Source: Multivorans sp965232105 (GTDB lineage Bacteria; Acidobacteriota; Thermoanaerobaculia; Multivoradales; Multivoraceae). Taken from it: a stretch of DNA of 64,000 nucleotides. Of the stretch, positions 34,169-42,758 are shown piece after piece. The notes under the pieces are model-generated. The model was not told the origin of the DNA. It was given only the letters and a program-made list of their open reading frames with translations, and made no database searches. The DNA lies in assembly GCA_965232105.1 (NCBI GenBank), contig OZ246956.1, forward strand, positions 1,488,001 through 1,552,000, read 5' to 3'. Position numbers and translations under genes: made by a program. Every line of letters starts with the position of its first letter. Position 1 is the first letter of the stretch.

Positions 34169-35623
34169 GTGTTGGTCGAGTCGAGCAGCAGCATGTCCCC
34201 GACCCCGGCGCCGCCGGTTTCCGCGTGGCGGAGAGCGCTGGTCTATGGGCTGGGCCTTTCCGGCGTGGCGGCGGCACGCGTACTGAGCGATCGCGGTGTC
34301 CGCGTGGCCGCCGCGGATGGCCGTTCGGCCGCCGATCTGGGGTCCGCGGCGCGGGAACTCCTGCGGACCGGACGGGTCGAGACGTTGCTTGACGAGCAGG
34401 CCGCGCTCCCGTCCGATCTCGACGCGGTCGTCCTGAGCCCTGGCGTGCCGCCGAACCGGCCGTTGTTGAGGAGCGCCCGGTCGGCGAAGACCCCGGTTCT
34501 GGCGGAAGTGGAACTCGCCTGGCGCCTGCTGGAGGTGTCGGCCGCGCCGACGGTGGTGGCGATCACCGGCAGCAACGGCAAGAGCACGACGACCGCGCTC
34601 ACCGGCGCCCTGCTCGAGGCGGCGGGCTACCCGGTCGAGGTCTGCGGCAACATCGGCACGCCGCTCAGTGCGCGCGTCGACGGACCGCCCGGGCGGGTGT
34701 TCGTCGTCGAACTGTCCAGCTTCCAGCTCGAGGCGATAGATCGGTTCCGTCCCCGGGCGGCGGCGCTTCTGAACATCAGCCCCGACCATCTCGACCGCTA
34801 CGACGGCGTGGCGGAGTACGCGGCCGCGAAGGCGCGCATCTTCGGCAATCAGGCGGGCGGAGACATCGCCGTGGTGAACGGCGACGACTCCGAAGCGCGA
34901 CGGCTCGGGAGCGACAGCGAGGGTGCATCGGCCCTGGTCAGACGGCGCTTCTTCTCGCGTCTTCGTCAGGTCGAGGACGGCTGCTACCTCGACCGTGATC
35001 GCGTGATCGAGGTCGGGCCCGACGTTCGGCGTGAACTGTTCCGGCTCGACGATCTGGCCCTGGATGGGTTGCACAACGTGGAGAACGCGATGGCGGCCGC
35101 GTTGCTCGCGTCGGCTGTGGGCGCCGACGCCCACGGTTTCGCGCCGGGTCTTCGCGGTTTCGGGGCTCTGCCCCACAGGATGCGACTGGTCGACGTGGTA
35201 GACGGCGTCCGCTACTACAACGACTCGAAGGCAACGAATCCCGCCGCGTCGACGCAGGCGCTGGCCGGTTTCTGCGAAGGCTCAGTTCACCTGATTCTGG
35301 GTGGCCGGGCCAAGGGAGAGGGCGCCGACTTCGCCGAGCTCGCCGCGATGGCGGCGACAAGGGCGGCGGCCGTCTACCTGATCGGCGAGGCCACCGAGAC
35401 GATCGCCTCCGTGTTGCCCGAGAGCGCCGCGCGTCGGTGCTGCGGCTCGCTGGAACGGGCGGTCGAGGCGGCGACCGCAGCCTCGACCAGCGGACAGAGC
35501 GTGCTGCTCTCGCCGGCGTGCGCCAGCTTCGACCAGTTCGAGGACTTCGCCGACCGCGGCCGCCAGTTCGAGCGTCAGGTCAAGGCTCTCGCGACCGCCG
35601 GGGGAAGGGGCGGCGATGGCTAG
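34169..35623 (+). CDS. murD: UDP-MurNAc-L-alanine:D-glutamate ligase MurD
   Basis: A ligase of about 484 residues adding D-Glu to UDP-MurNAc-L-Ala. The Rossmann-like N-domain reads ALVYGLGLSGVAAARVLSDR, the P-loop ITGSNGKSTTTALTG, then VVELSSFQLEAIDRFRPRAA and NISPDHLDRYDG. The C-domain has YNDSKATNPAASTQAL and HLILGGRAKGEGADF. Start GTG 34169 leaves a 2-base gap to mraY; ATG 34193 is an alternative and removes only a non-conserved Ser-rich tip. It overlaps ftsW by 8 bases. Confidence 0.95.
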   Translation: MLVESSSSMSPTPAPPVSAWRRALVYGLGLSGVAAARVLSDRGVRVAAADGRSAADLGSAARELLRTGRVETLLDEQAALPSDLDAVVLSPGVPPNRPLLRSARSAKTPVLAEVELAWRLLEVSAAPTVVAITGSNGKSTTTALTGALLEAAGYPVEVCGNIGTPLSARVDGPPGRVFVVELSSFQLEAIDRFRPRAAALLNISPDHLDRYDGVAEYAAAKARIFGNQAGGDIAVVNGDDSEARRLGSDSEGASALVRRRFFSRLRQVEDGCYLDRDRVIEVGPDVRRELFRLDDLALDGLHNVENAMAAALLASAVGADAHGFAPGLRGFGALPHRMRLVDVVDGVRYYNDSKATNPAASTQALAGFCEGSVHLILGGRAKGEGADFAELAAMAATRAAAVYLIGEATETIASVLPESAARRCCGSLERAVEAATAASTSGQSVLLSPACASFDQFEDFADRGRQFERQVKALATAGGRGGDG

Positions 35624-36692
35624 GAAGCTCGCCATGGACAAGGTGCTCTTCACCGTCGTCGTCCTGCTGGTTGTCGGGGGCCTGGTCATGGTCTATTCGG
35701 CCAACCCCCCGGATCCCGACGGCGGCTTCAAGCGGCAGTTCGTCACCCAGTTGGCGGCGGCGATCGTCGGTCTGGGCGCGATGCTCGTGCTGATGAACAT
35801 CGACTACCGGAACTGGGCCAGGCCGTGGTTGATCTACGCCGGCCTCGGCGTCTCGCTCGGGCTGCTCGGCATCGTGCTGGCCTCGCCGCCGATCAACGGC
35901 AGCAGCCGGTGGCTGTCCCTTGGACCGCTGACGTTCCAGCCGTCCGAGTTGGCCAAGGTCGCCGTCATCCTCTTTCTCGCCTACCAGATTCACCGCTGTC
36001 CCGAGGGGGTCAGTCAGCCCCGGGTCCTGGCGCCGTGCGGAGTCGCCGTCGGGCTGGTGACCCTGCTCGTGCTGCAGGCCCCGGACTTCGGCAGCGCCGC
36101 GCTGATTCTCGGGATCTCGGCGATCATGCTGTTTCTCGCGGGTCTGTCCTGGCGCTGGCTCGTGCCCGGGTTGCTCGTGTTCCCGGCGCTCCTCGGGCTC
36201 TTCATCTGGTCGGAGCCCTACCGCGTGGAGCGGGTGCTGGGCTTCCTTTCACCGGAGACCGACCCGTCGGGCAGCGGCTTTCAGGTGCTCCAGTCGCTGA
36301 TCGCGATCGGCTCCGGCGGCGTGACCGGGCAGGGTCTGGGGGAGAGCGCCCAGAAGCTGTACTTCCTGCCGCTCGCGAGTTCCGACTTCATCTTCTCGAT
36401 CGTCAGCGAGGAGTTGGGGTTGATCGGCGCCGCCGCGGTCCTGGCCGGTTTCGTCGTTCTTGCCTGGCGGGGCTACGTGGCCGGGCACAAGGCCCCGGAC
36501 AACTTCGGCCGGTTTCTCGCCTGGGGACTGACCTCGGCCGTGCTCATCCAGGCGCTCGTCAACATCAGCGTGACCGTCGGGCTGGTCCCGGTCACCGGCA
36601 CGCCGCTGCCGTTCCTGTCGCACGGCGGCTCCTCCCTCGTGATGACCCTGGTCGCGTGCGGCCTGCTCCTGAGCGTGTCGGAGCATGGATGA
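35616..36692 (+). CDS. ftsW: Septal peptidoglycan glycosyltransferase FtsW
   Basis: A 358-residue SEDS-family polymerase with about ten membrane segments that works with FtsI at the septum. Conserved segments: VMVYSANPPDPDGGFKRQF, NGSSRWLSLGPLTFQPSELA, LQAPDFGSAALI (with the catalytic-loop Asp), SGSGFQVLQSLIAIGSGGVT and the end TGTPLPFLSHGGSSLVMTL. Position between murD and murG favours FtsW over RodA. The stop overlaps the murG ATG (ATGA). Confidence 0.95.
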   Translation: MARKLAMDKVLFTVVVLLVVGGLVMVYSANPPDPDGGFKRQFVTQLAAAIVGLGAMLVLMNIDYRNWARPWLIYAGLGVSLGLLGIVLASPPINGSSRWLSLGPLTFQPSELAKVAVILFLAYQIHRCPEGVSQPRVLAPCGVAVGLVTLLVLQAPDFGSAALILGISAIMLFLAGLSWRWLVPGLLVFPALLGLFIWSEPYRVERVLGFLSPETDPSGSGFQVLQSLIAIGSGGVTGQGLGESAQKLYFLPLASSDFIFSIVSEELGLIGAAAVLAGFVVLAWRGYVAGHKAPDNFGRFLAWGLTSAVLIQALVNISVTVGLVPVTGTPLPFLSHGGSSLVMTLVACGLLLSVSEHG

Positions 36693-37801
36693 GCACTCCC
36701 ACTCGCCACCCCTCGGTGGTCTTCTCCGGTGGTGGAACCGGCGGCCATGTGTTTCCGGGTCTGGCGGTGGCCGAGGAACTGCGGCGCCTCGGTTGGCGAA
36801 CGGCGTGGATCGGACGCGGGCGGAGTCTCGAAGAACGGTTGGTTGCCGCGGCCGGACTGGACTTCAGACCGCTGCCGGCGCGGGCATTCGTGGACCGCGG
36901 CGCCCTGGCGCGAGCGATCGCCCTGGGTGTTCTGGCGGGTTCCGCCCTGCGCGCCGCCGTGCTGCTGCGCCGGCTCGGTGCGGCGGTCGTGTTCGCCACC
37001 GGTGGCTACGCCTGCGCCCCGGCGGCGCTGGGGGCTCGACTGAACGGAACCGGCCTCTATCTTCTCGAACCGAACGCGCAGAGCGGCTCGGCGAACCGGC
37101 TGCTCTCGCGGTTCGCCACCGAGGCGGGAACTGCCTTCGAATCCGCAGCGAAGCAGTTGGCGTGCGAGGCGCGGTTGGTAGGGGTTCCGGTGCGCAGGGC
37201 CTTCAGCCTGGTCGGCGAGCCGCGGCTCGAGGGCGACCGGACGCGGGTGCTGGTACTCGGCGGCAGCCAGGGCTCGGATGCTCTGAATCGCCGACTGCCG
37301 TGCCTGTTCGCCCAGGCCTCGCGACGGGCAGCCATCGAGGTGACGCACCAGTCGGGACCTTCCCGAGTCGACGAGACCCGGGACCGCTACCTGAGTCTGG
37401 AGGCGCCGTCGCTTCGAGCAGCGGTCGAGGGGTTCATCGAGGACACGGCCGGCGCGATGGCGGCTCACGACCTGGTCGTCTCGCGGGCGGGTGCGGTGAC
37501 GGTGGCCGAGGTGGCCGCGGCCGGCCGGCCGGCGGTCTACGTGCCGCTGCCGCTGGCGGCGGGGCACCAGCGCGGCAACGCGCGGGCGATGGTCGATGCG
37601 GGGGCGGCGATCCTGGTCGAGCAGGACGATCTGCGGAGCGAGGCGGCCGCCGAGCGATGCGGGCGCCTGGTCGCGGATCGAGGACGGCTGTCGTCCATGG
37701 CTCGGGCGGCGCGCGCCCACGGCCGGGGCGATGCGGCACGGATCGTCGCGGAGCGCGTCTGCGCGATCGCGGACGCTTCCGCCGGCGGGAGGAGGCGCTG
37801 A
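36689..37801 (+). CDS. murG: UDP-GlcNAc transferase MurG
   Basis: A 370-residue GT28 enzyme converting lipid I to lipid II at the inner face of the membrane. It has the N-terminal glycine loop VVFSGGGTGGHVFPGLAVAE, the second loop LVLGGSQGSDALNRRL, and the nucleotide-binding segment VVSRAGAVTVAEVAAAGRPA. The acceptor-side motif usually reading EQN is EPN here (LLEPNAQSGSANRLLS), and the GHQ segment is PLAAGHQRGNA; both are mild variants. Starts within the ftsW stop and ends at the murC ATG. Confidence 0.94.
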   Translation: MSTPTRHPSVVFSGGGTGGHVFPGLAVAEELRRLGWRTAWIGRGRSLEERLVAAAGLDFRPLPARAFVDRGALARAIALGVLAGSALRAAVLLRRLGAAVVFATGGYACAPAALGARLNGTGLYLLEPNAQSGSANRLLSRFATEAGTAFESAAKQLACEARLVGVPVRRAFSLVGEPRLEGDRTRVLVLGGSQGSDALNRRLPCLFAQASRRAAIEVTHQSGPSRVDETRDRYLSLEAPSLRAAVEGFIEDTAGAMAAHDLVVSRAGAVTVAEVAAAGRPAVYVPLPLAAGHQRGNARAMVDAGAAILVEQDDLRSEAAAERCGRLVADRGRLSSMARAARAHGRGDAARIVAERVCAIADASAGGRRR

Positions 37802-39222
37802 TGCCGCTGTTCCTGCGCACCGCGGGCCTCGAACGGATCCATTTCGTCGGTATCGGCGGCGCCGGAATGAGCGGCATCGCCGAGGTCCTGCTGAACCACG
37901 ACCTGGGCGTCAGCGGCTCCGATCTGGAGGCGAGCGAGACCACGCGGCGGCTTGTCGAGCTCGGCGCGTCCGTCTTCGTCGGCCACTCGGCGTCGAACGT
38001 GGAGGACGCCGACCTGATCGTCGTGTCTTCCGCCGTTCCCTCCGGCAACGAAGAGGTCGTCGAGGCGCGCCGGCGCGGCGTTCCGATCGTGCGCCGAGCC
38101 CAGATGCTGGCCGAGTTGATGCGTCTCAAGTACGGCATCGCCGTGGCGGGCACGCACGGCAAGACGACGACGACGTCGCTCGTGGGCAGTGTGCTGACCG
38201 ACGCGGGCCTCGACCCCACCGTCGTCGTCGGCGGCCGGCTCCGGGTGTCCGGCACGGGAGCGCGCCACGGCAAGAGCGACTACCTGGTCGCGGAGGCGGA
38301 CGAGTTCGACCGCAGCTTCCTCGATCTGGCGCCGGTGATCGCCGTGATCACGAACATCGACGTCGATCATCTGGACACCTACCGCGACCTGGCCGACATC
38401 GAGGACGCCTTCGTGCGCTTCGCCAGCCGGGTTCCCTTCTTCGGCCGGATCATCGCCTGCGTCGACGATCCGAACCTGAGGGACATGCTGCCCCGCCTCG
38501 CGGATCGGCGCATCGTGACCTACGGCTTCGCCTCGGAGGCGGACCTGCGGGCCCGCGACTTCGAGCCCACCGCCACCGGCGTGCGCTTCGAGGTCGTCGA
38601 CTCGGGCGCGGGCCGCCTCGGTGCGCTCGCACTGCCGATGCCCGGTCGACACAACGTCCTGAACGCGCTCGCCGCGGTGGCCGTCGCCCGCGCCGTCGGG
38701 CTCGATTTCGACACGGCCGCTCAAGCGCTTTCCGGCTTCTCGGGCGTCCACCGGCGCTTCGAGCTCGTGGGTCGTTGGCGGGGAGCCGCCGTCGTGGACG
38801 ATTACGCCCACCACCCGACCGAGGTCGAGGCGACGTTGCGGGCCGCTCGCGAGGTGTTGGCGCTCGGGCCGGAAGGAGGCCGGCCGCGGCGGCTTCACGC
38901 CGTGTTCCAGCCCCACCTGTTCAGCCGGACTCGGGACCTGGCGGACGACTTCGGCCGCGCTCTGCTGCTGGCTGACAACGCCCTGGTCACCGACATCTAT
39001 CCGTCCCGTGAGAAGCCCCTTCCCGGGGTGGATGGGAGCCTGGTCGTGGCGGCCGCCGCCGGCAGTGGCCACCCCAGCGTCCAGGGCTGCGGTCCCTGGA
39101 AGTCGGCGCCCGCGCGCCTCGGCTCGGCGGTCCGCGAGGGAGACATGATCCTCACTCTCGGCGCCGGGGACATCTACCGGTTGGCTCGACTGCTCGTGGC
39201 TGACGGGGAGGAAGGATCGTGA
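37801..39222 (+). CDS. murC: UDP-MurNAc:L-alanine ligase MurC
   Basis: A 473-residue ligase adding L-Ala to UDP-MurNAc. It opens with the Rossmann motif IHFVGIGGAGMSGIAEVLL, then the P-loop IAVAGTHGKTTTTSLV (near residue 117), VAEADEFDRSFLDLAP, NIDVDHLDTY and VVDDYAHHPTEVEATLRAAR. The C-domain includes VFQPHLFSRTRDL. The start overlaps the murG stop (TGATG) and its stop overlaps ftsQ (GTGA). murB and ddl, often next, are not in this cluster. Confidence 0.96.
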   Translation: MPLFLRTAGLERIHFVGIGGAGMSGIAEVLLNHDLGVSGSDLEASETTRRLVELGASVFVGHSASNVEDADLIVVSSAVPSGNEEVVEARRRGVPIVRRAQMLAELMRLKYGIAVAGTHGKTTTTSLVGSVLTDAGLDPTVVVGGRLRVSGTGARHGKSDYLVAEADEFDRSFLDLAPVIAVITNIDVDHLDTYRDLADIEDAFVRFASRVPFFGRIIACVDDPNLRDMLPRLADRRIVTYGFASEADLRARDFEPTATGVRFEVVDSGAGRLGALALPMPGRHNVLNALAAVAVARAVGLDFDTAAQALSGFSGVHRRFELVGRWRGAAVVDDYAHHPTEVEATLRAAREVLALGPEGGRPRRLHAVFQPHLFSRTRDLADDFGRALLLADNALVTDIYPSREKPLPGVDGSLVVAAAAGSGHPSVQGCGPWKSAPARLGSAVREGDMILTLGAGDIYRLARLLVADGEEGS

Positions 39223-40148
39223 GCCGCGGCAGGACCGGGCGATCCTTCGTCGGACGCCGGCCCGTGCGCCGTGGTCGCCCGCGGCCCGTCGCCTGGTTTG
39301 CGGTCGGCGTCGGAAAGGTGCTTCTCGGCGTGGCGCCGGTCGTGGCGGTTGGGGTCTGGCTGGCGACGGCGCCGGTGTTCAAGCTGAAGCCCGATATCGG
39401 GGTGGAGACCGGGGAGCGGGTGTCCGAGGAGTGGGTGCGCGCCCGGCTTGCCGGCCTGGTGGGACGCAACCTTCCAATGCTCTCCCTGGAGGACGCCGCG
39501 GCGCGGCTCGAGCACGAGTGGGTGCGGGAAGCGAAGCTGGTGAAGAACCTGCCGAACCGGCTCGACGTGCGGATCGTGGAACACGAGCCGGCGGCGGTGT
39601 TCGAGTCCGGAAACCGGTCCTGGATCCTGGATCGTGGCGGCAGGGCGATCGTGGCTTGCGAGCGCGCCGCCGATCTCTGTGGCGGCGGTGCGGCCCGCGG
39701 CGCCGGGGACACCCTGATTCGGGTGTCGATTCAGAGCGCGCTGCTCGGGGAGCGCGTCGGGGAGAGTCCGGCGCGGAATCCCGGCGTCACGGGACTCGCT
39801 TCGAGGGATGTCTCGGGCGAAGTGCTCGCGCGGACGCTGAAACGGGCCATCGACGTGTCGAGCGAGGTGAAGTCGTTCGAGTGGGGCCGCGAGGTGTTCG
39901 CGGTCGGTGTGCTGAGCGACGACGACGACTATCTGTTCGAGCGCGGCGGCCGGCCGGCGACGGTCCTGGTCCGCGAGAGCGATCTGACCGCGAAGGGCTC
40001 GGTGTTCGAGCTGCTCGAAGGGGCGATCAGGGAACACAGCGATCCCGAAGTCGTCGATCTGCGGTTCAGGGACCGGATTGTGCTGTCGACGGAAGCGCCG
40101 GGCAGCGGCGGTTCCGCCGACGGAGTGAAGGATGGAAATCCCTCTTAG
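39219..40148 (+). CDS. ftsQ: Cell division protein FtsQ/DivIB
   Basis: A 309-residue bitopic protein. A basic cytoplasmic tail (about 25 residues) is followed by one membrane segment (VGVGKVLLGVAPVVAVGVWL) and a POTRA-like domain with the family pattern EEWVRARLAGLVGRNLPMLS, HEWVREAKLVKNLPNRLDVRIVEHEPAAV. The C-terminal beta domain is less conserved and ends in a short disordered tail. It is inferred to recruit FtsL and FtsB. GTG start overlaps murC; ftsA follows after 18 bases. Confidence 0.9.
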   Translation: MSRGRTGRSFVGRRPVRRGRPRPVAWFAVGVGKVLLGVAPVVAVGVWLATAPVFKLKPDIGVETGERVSEEWVRARLAGLVGRNLPMLSLEDAAARLEHEWVREAKLVKNLPNRLDVRIVEHEPAAVFESGNRSWILDRGGRAIVACERAADLCGGGAARGAGDTLIRVSIQSALLGERVGESPARNPGVTGLASRDVSGEVLARTLKRAIDVSSEVKSFEWGREVFAVGVLSDDDDYLFERGGRPATVLVRESDLTAKGSVFELLEGAIREHSDPEVVDLRFRDRIVLSTEAPGSGGSADGVKDGNPS

Positions 40149-40166
40149 CGAGGGGAGGACGAGACG

Positions 40167-41417
40167 ATGCCCAAGATGGACACGCGTTTGGTAGCCATCG
40201 ATGTCGGTTCGGCGAAGGTCGCCGTGCTGATCGTCGAACGCACCGAGATCGACGGGGCGCCCGGCCTGAAGGTCGTGGGGGTGGGCAAGGCGCCCAACCG
40301 CGGCACGCTCAAGGGCCACATCGTGAACATCGACGCGACGGTCAAGTCGCTGCGGCGGGCTACCGAGGAGGCAGAAGTGATGGCGGGAACCGAGATTTCC
40401 CGGGCCTTCGTCGGTGTCGGCGGCAGCGATCTGCGCTCCGCGAACAGTCACGGCACGGCCTACATCGACAGTAGCGACCGAGGCATAACCCGCGGCGACA
40501 TCGATATGGTCCTGAACGCCGCCCGGGACGTTCCGCTTCCTCCCGACCGCGAAATCCTGCACGCGATCCCGCAGGAGTTCGCCGTCGACGACCACGGCGG
40601 CATCGCCGACCCTCAAGGGATGCTGGGCAGCCGTCTCGAGGCCAAGGTTCACCTGGTCATGGGGCACGCGCCGCGAACGAGGACGCTGATCCGGTGCCTG
40701 AACCAGGCCGGCGTGGAGGCGGCGGAGATCGTGTTCGAGCCGCTGGCGACGGCGGAAGCGGTCCTGCTCCCCGATGAGCGCGAACTCGGCGTTCTGATGC
40801 TGGAGATCGGGTCCGGCACCTGCGGATTCGCCTTGTTCCACCAAGCGGAGGTCCAACACAGCGGCGTCCTCCCGTTCGGCGCAAGCCACTTCACGGCCGA
40901 CCTGGCGTCCGTGCTGCGAACCTCCTTCGCCGGCGCCGAAACGCTGAAGCTCCGCCACGGCTGCTGCCTCCCCGGCCTGGTTGACGGCGCCGAGGGAGTC
41001 GCGGTGCCGACCGTGGGGGGAGGCGCGAGCCGGACGATTGCGCGGGCGCGGCTCGCCGAGATCCTGCAGGCGCGCGCCGAGGAGATGTTCCATCTCGTCC
41101 AGGTCGAGATGGAGAAGGCGGGCTGCGCCGACCGGCTTCGGGCGGGAATCGTCCTCGCCGGCGGCGGTTCGAAGCTGGCCGGTCTGCCGGAACTGGCCCA
41201 GCAGTTCTTCTCGTGCGACGCGCGGTACGGGGTGCCGACCGGCCTGTCCAGCGAGATCGAGGGTCTTACCGATCCGACGTGGGCTACCGCGGCCGGTCTG
41301 GTGCGCTACGCCGTCGCCGGAGAGCAGGCCCGCTTGCCGTTTGCACGTCAGGCGTCCACCCGCGGAGTGCGCGGGGTGATGGGCAGCCTGCGCCAGATGT
41401 TCAACGATCTTCTCTGA
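40167..41417 (+). CDS. ftsA: Cell division protein FtsA
   Basis: A 416-residue actin-fold ATPase that tethers FtsZ to the membrane. Phosphate loop 1 is AIDVGSAKVAVLIVE, the 1C domain begins near residue 80, phosphate loop 2 is VLMLEIGSGTCGFALF, and GIVLAGGGSKLAGLPELAQQ is the adenosine motif. The C-terminal GSLRQMFNDLL is the amphipathic membrane-targeting helix. A GAGGGGAGGACG-type purine-rich ribosome-binding region precedes the ATG. FtsZ follows 41 bases later. Confidence 0.95.
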   Translation: MPKMDTRLVAIDVGSAKVAVLIVERTEIDGAPGLKVVGVGKAPNRGTLKGHIVNIDATVKSLRRATEEAEVMAGTEISRAFVGVGGSDLRSANSHGTAYIDSSDRGITRGDIDMVLNAARDVPLPPDREILHAIPQEFAVDDHGGIADPQGMLGSRLEAKVHLVMGHAPRTRTLIRCLNQAGVEAAEIVFEPLATAEAVLLPDERELGVLMLEIGSGTCGFALFHQAEVQHSGVLPFGASHFTADLASVLRTSFAGAETLKLRHGCCLPGLVDGAEGVAVPTVGGGASRTIARARLAEILQARAEEMFHLVQVEMEKAGCADRLRAGIVLAGGGSKLAGLPELAQQFFSCDARYGVPTGLSSEIEGLTDPTWATAAGLVRYAVAGEQARLPFARQASTRGVRGVMGSLRQMFNDLL

Positions 41418-41458
41418 TCTTGAGTTACTGAACCGGAGGGTTCGAAAGGAAGAGTGCC

Positions 41459-42739
41459 ATGATTCTGATGGAAGAACAGCAGCCGGCCGCGATGGAGCCG
41501 ACGTTCGATGAGGCGACTTCCTCCGAGGAGAGCTTCGGTCCGGCCAGGATCAAGGTCGTCGGTGTCGGCGGCGGCGGCGGCAATGCCGTCAACCGGATGA
41601 TCGCCAGCAAGCTGAGCGGCATCGAGTTCATCGCGGCGAACACGGACCTCCAGGCGCTCCGGCGCTGTGAGGCGGAGACGAAGCTGCAGCTCGGCCGCAA
41701 GATCACGCGTGGCCTGGGGGCCGGGGCCGACCCGGACATCGGTCGCAACTCCGCCCTGGAGGATACGGACAAGATCCTCGATGTGCTGGGCGGCGCCGAC
41801 ATGGTGTTCCTGGCGGCGGGGCTCGGCGGCGGGACCGGCTCTGGCGCGGTGCCCATCATCGGTTCTCTGGCGGCGGAGGCCGGAGCGCTGACCGTCGCGG
41901 TGGTCACGAAGCCGTTCGTGTTCGAGGGTCGCCGTCGGATGCGGGTCGCGGAGCGCGGCCTGGAAGAGTTGCACAAGGCGGTCGACACGGTGATCGCCAT
42001 CCCGAACGAGCGTCTGCTGAGCTTCGTCGATCGGGGTACGGTGCTCTCGGAAGCCTTCCTTACCGCCGACGATGTTCTGCGCCAGTCGGTTCAGGGGATC
42101 AGCGACCTGATCACGATGCCGGGCGAGGTAAACGCCGACTTCGCGGACGTGCGGGCCATCATGTGCGGTCAGGGGATCGCGGTGATGGGCACGGGCGTGG
42201 CGTCGGGCGAGAACCGGGCTCTCGAGGCGGCTCAGCGCGCCGTGTCTTCGCCCCTGCTCGAGGACGCCTCGATCGAGGGCGCCAGGGGCTGCCTGATCAA
42301 CATCACGGGCGGCAACTCGCTGACGCTCCACGAGGTCGCGGAGGCGGCCCGCATGGTCACCGAGGCGGTGGATTCGAACGCGAACATCATTTCCGGCCTG
42401 GTCGTCGACGAGACGATGGAAGACGAGATGAAGGTCACCGTGATCGCGACCGGCTTCGCCGAGAACCGGCAGCCTCGGATGGACGGCCTGGAGTCGCAGC
42501 CCGCGGGCGTCGAGACGCACGTGGCAGCGGATTCACCGGATGGTCTCGCCGCCGCCGGCCAAGCCGAGGACACGGCTTCCGAGGGGGTCGCGGCCGAGGA
42601 TCTGGACTCGGGCGACGCAGACTTTCGCGATCGCCTGCTGGCCGAGCGCCACAAGATCGATCCGGGCGGCTTCGGACCCAATTGGCGCAACGTCGACGAC
42701 TACGACATCCCGACGGTGCTGCGCAAGCAGATGGACTGA
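41459..42739 (+). CDS. ftsZ: Cell division protein FtsZ
   Basis: A 426-residue tubulin-like GTPase that builds the division ring. It has IKVVGVGGGGGNAVNRMI, the tubulin signature GLGGGTGSGAVPI, the T7 loop NADFADVRAIM with catalytic Asp, and a variable linker (about residues 340-400). The tail DDYDIPTVLRKQMD is the conserved C-terminal peptide that binds FtsA. ATG 41459 is preceded by GAAAGGAAGAG as ribosome-binding site. Last gene of the dcw run; argS is convergent 19 bases downstream. Confidence 0.98.
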   Translation: MILMEEQQPAAMEPTFDEATSSEESFGPARIKVVGVGGGGGNAVNRMIASKLSGIEFIAANTDLQALRRCEAETKLQLGRKITRGLGAGADPDIGRNSALEDTDKILDVLGGADMVFLAAGLGGGTGSGAVPIIGSLAAEAGALTVAVVTKPFVFEGRRRMRVAERGLEELHKAVDTVIAIPNERLLSFVDRGTVLSEAFLTADDVLRQSVQGISDLITMPGEVNADFADVRAIMCGQGIAVMGTGVASGENRALEAAQRAVSSPLLEDASIEGARGCLINITGGNSLTLHEVAEAARMVTEAVDSNANIISGLVVDETMEDEMKVTVIATGFAENRQPRMDGLESQPAGVETHVAADSPDGLAAAGQAEDTASEGVAAEDLDSGDADFRDRLLAERHKIDPGGFGPNWRNVDDYDIPTVLRKQMD

Positions 42740-42758
42740 AGCGCGGAAGCTGGGAGAG

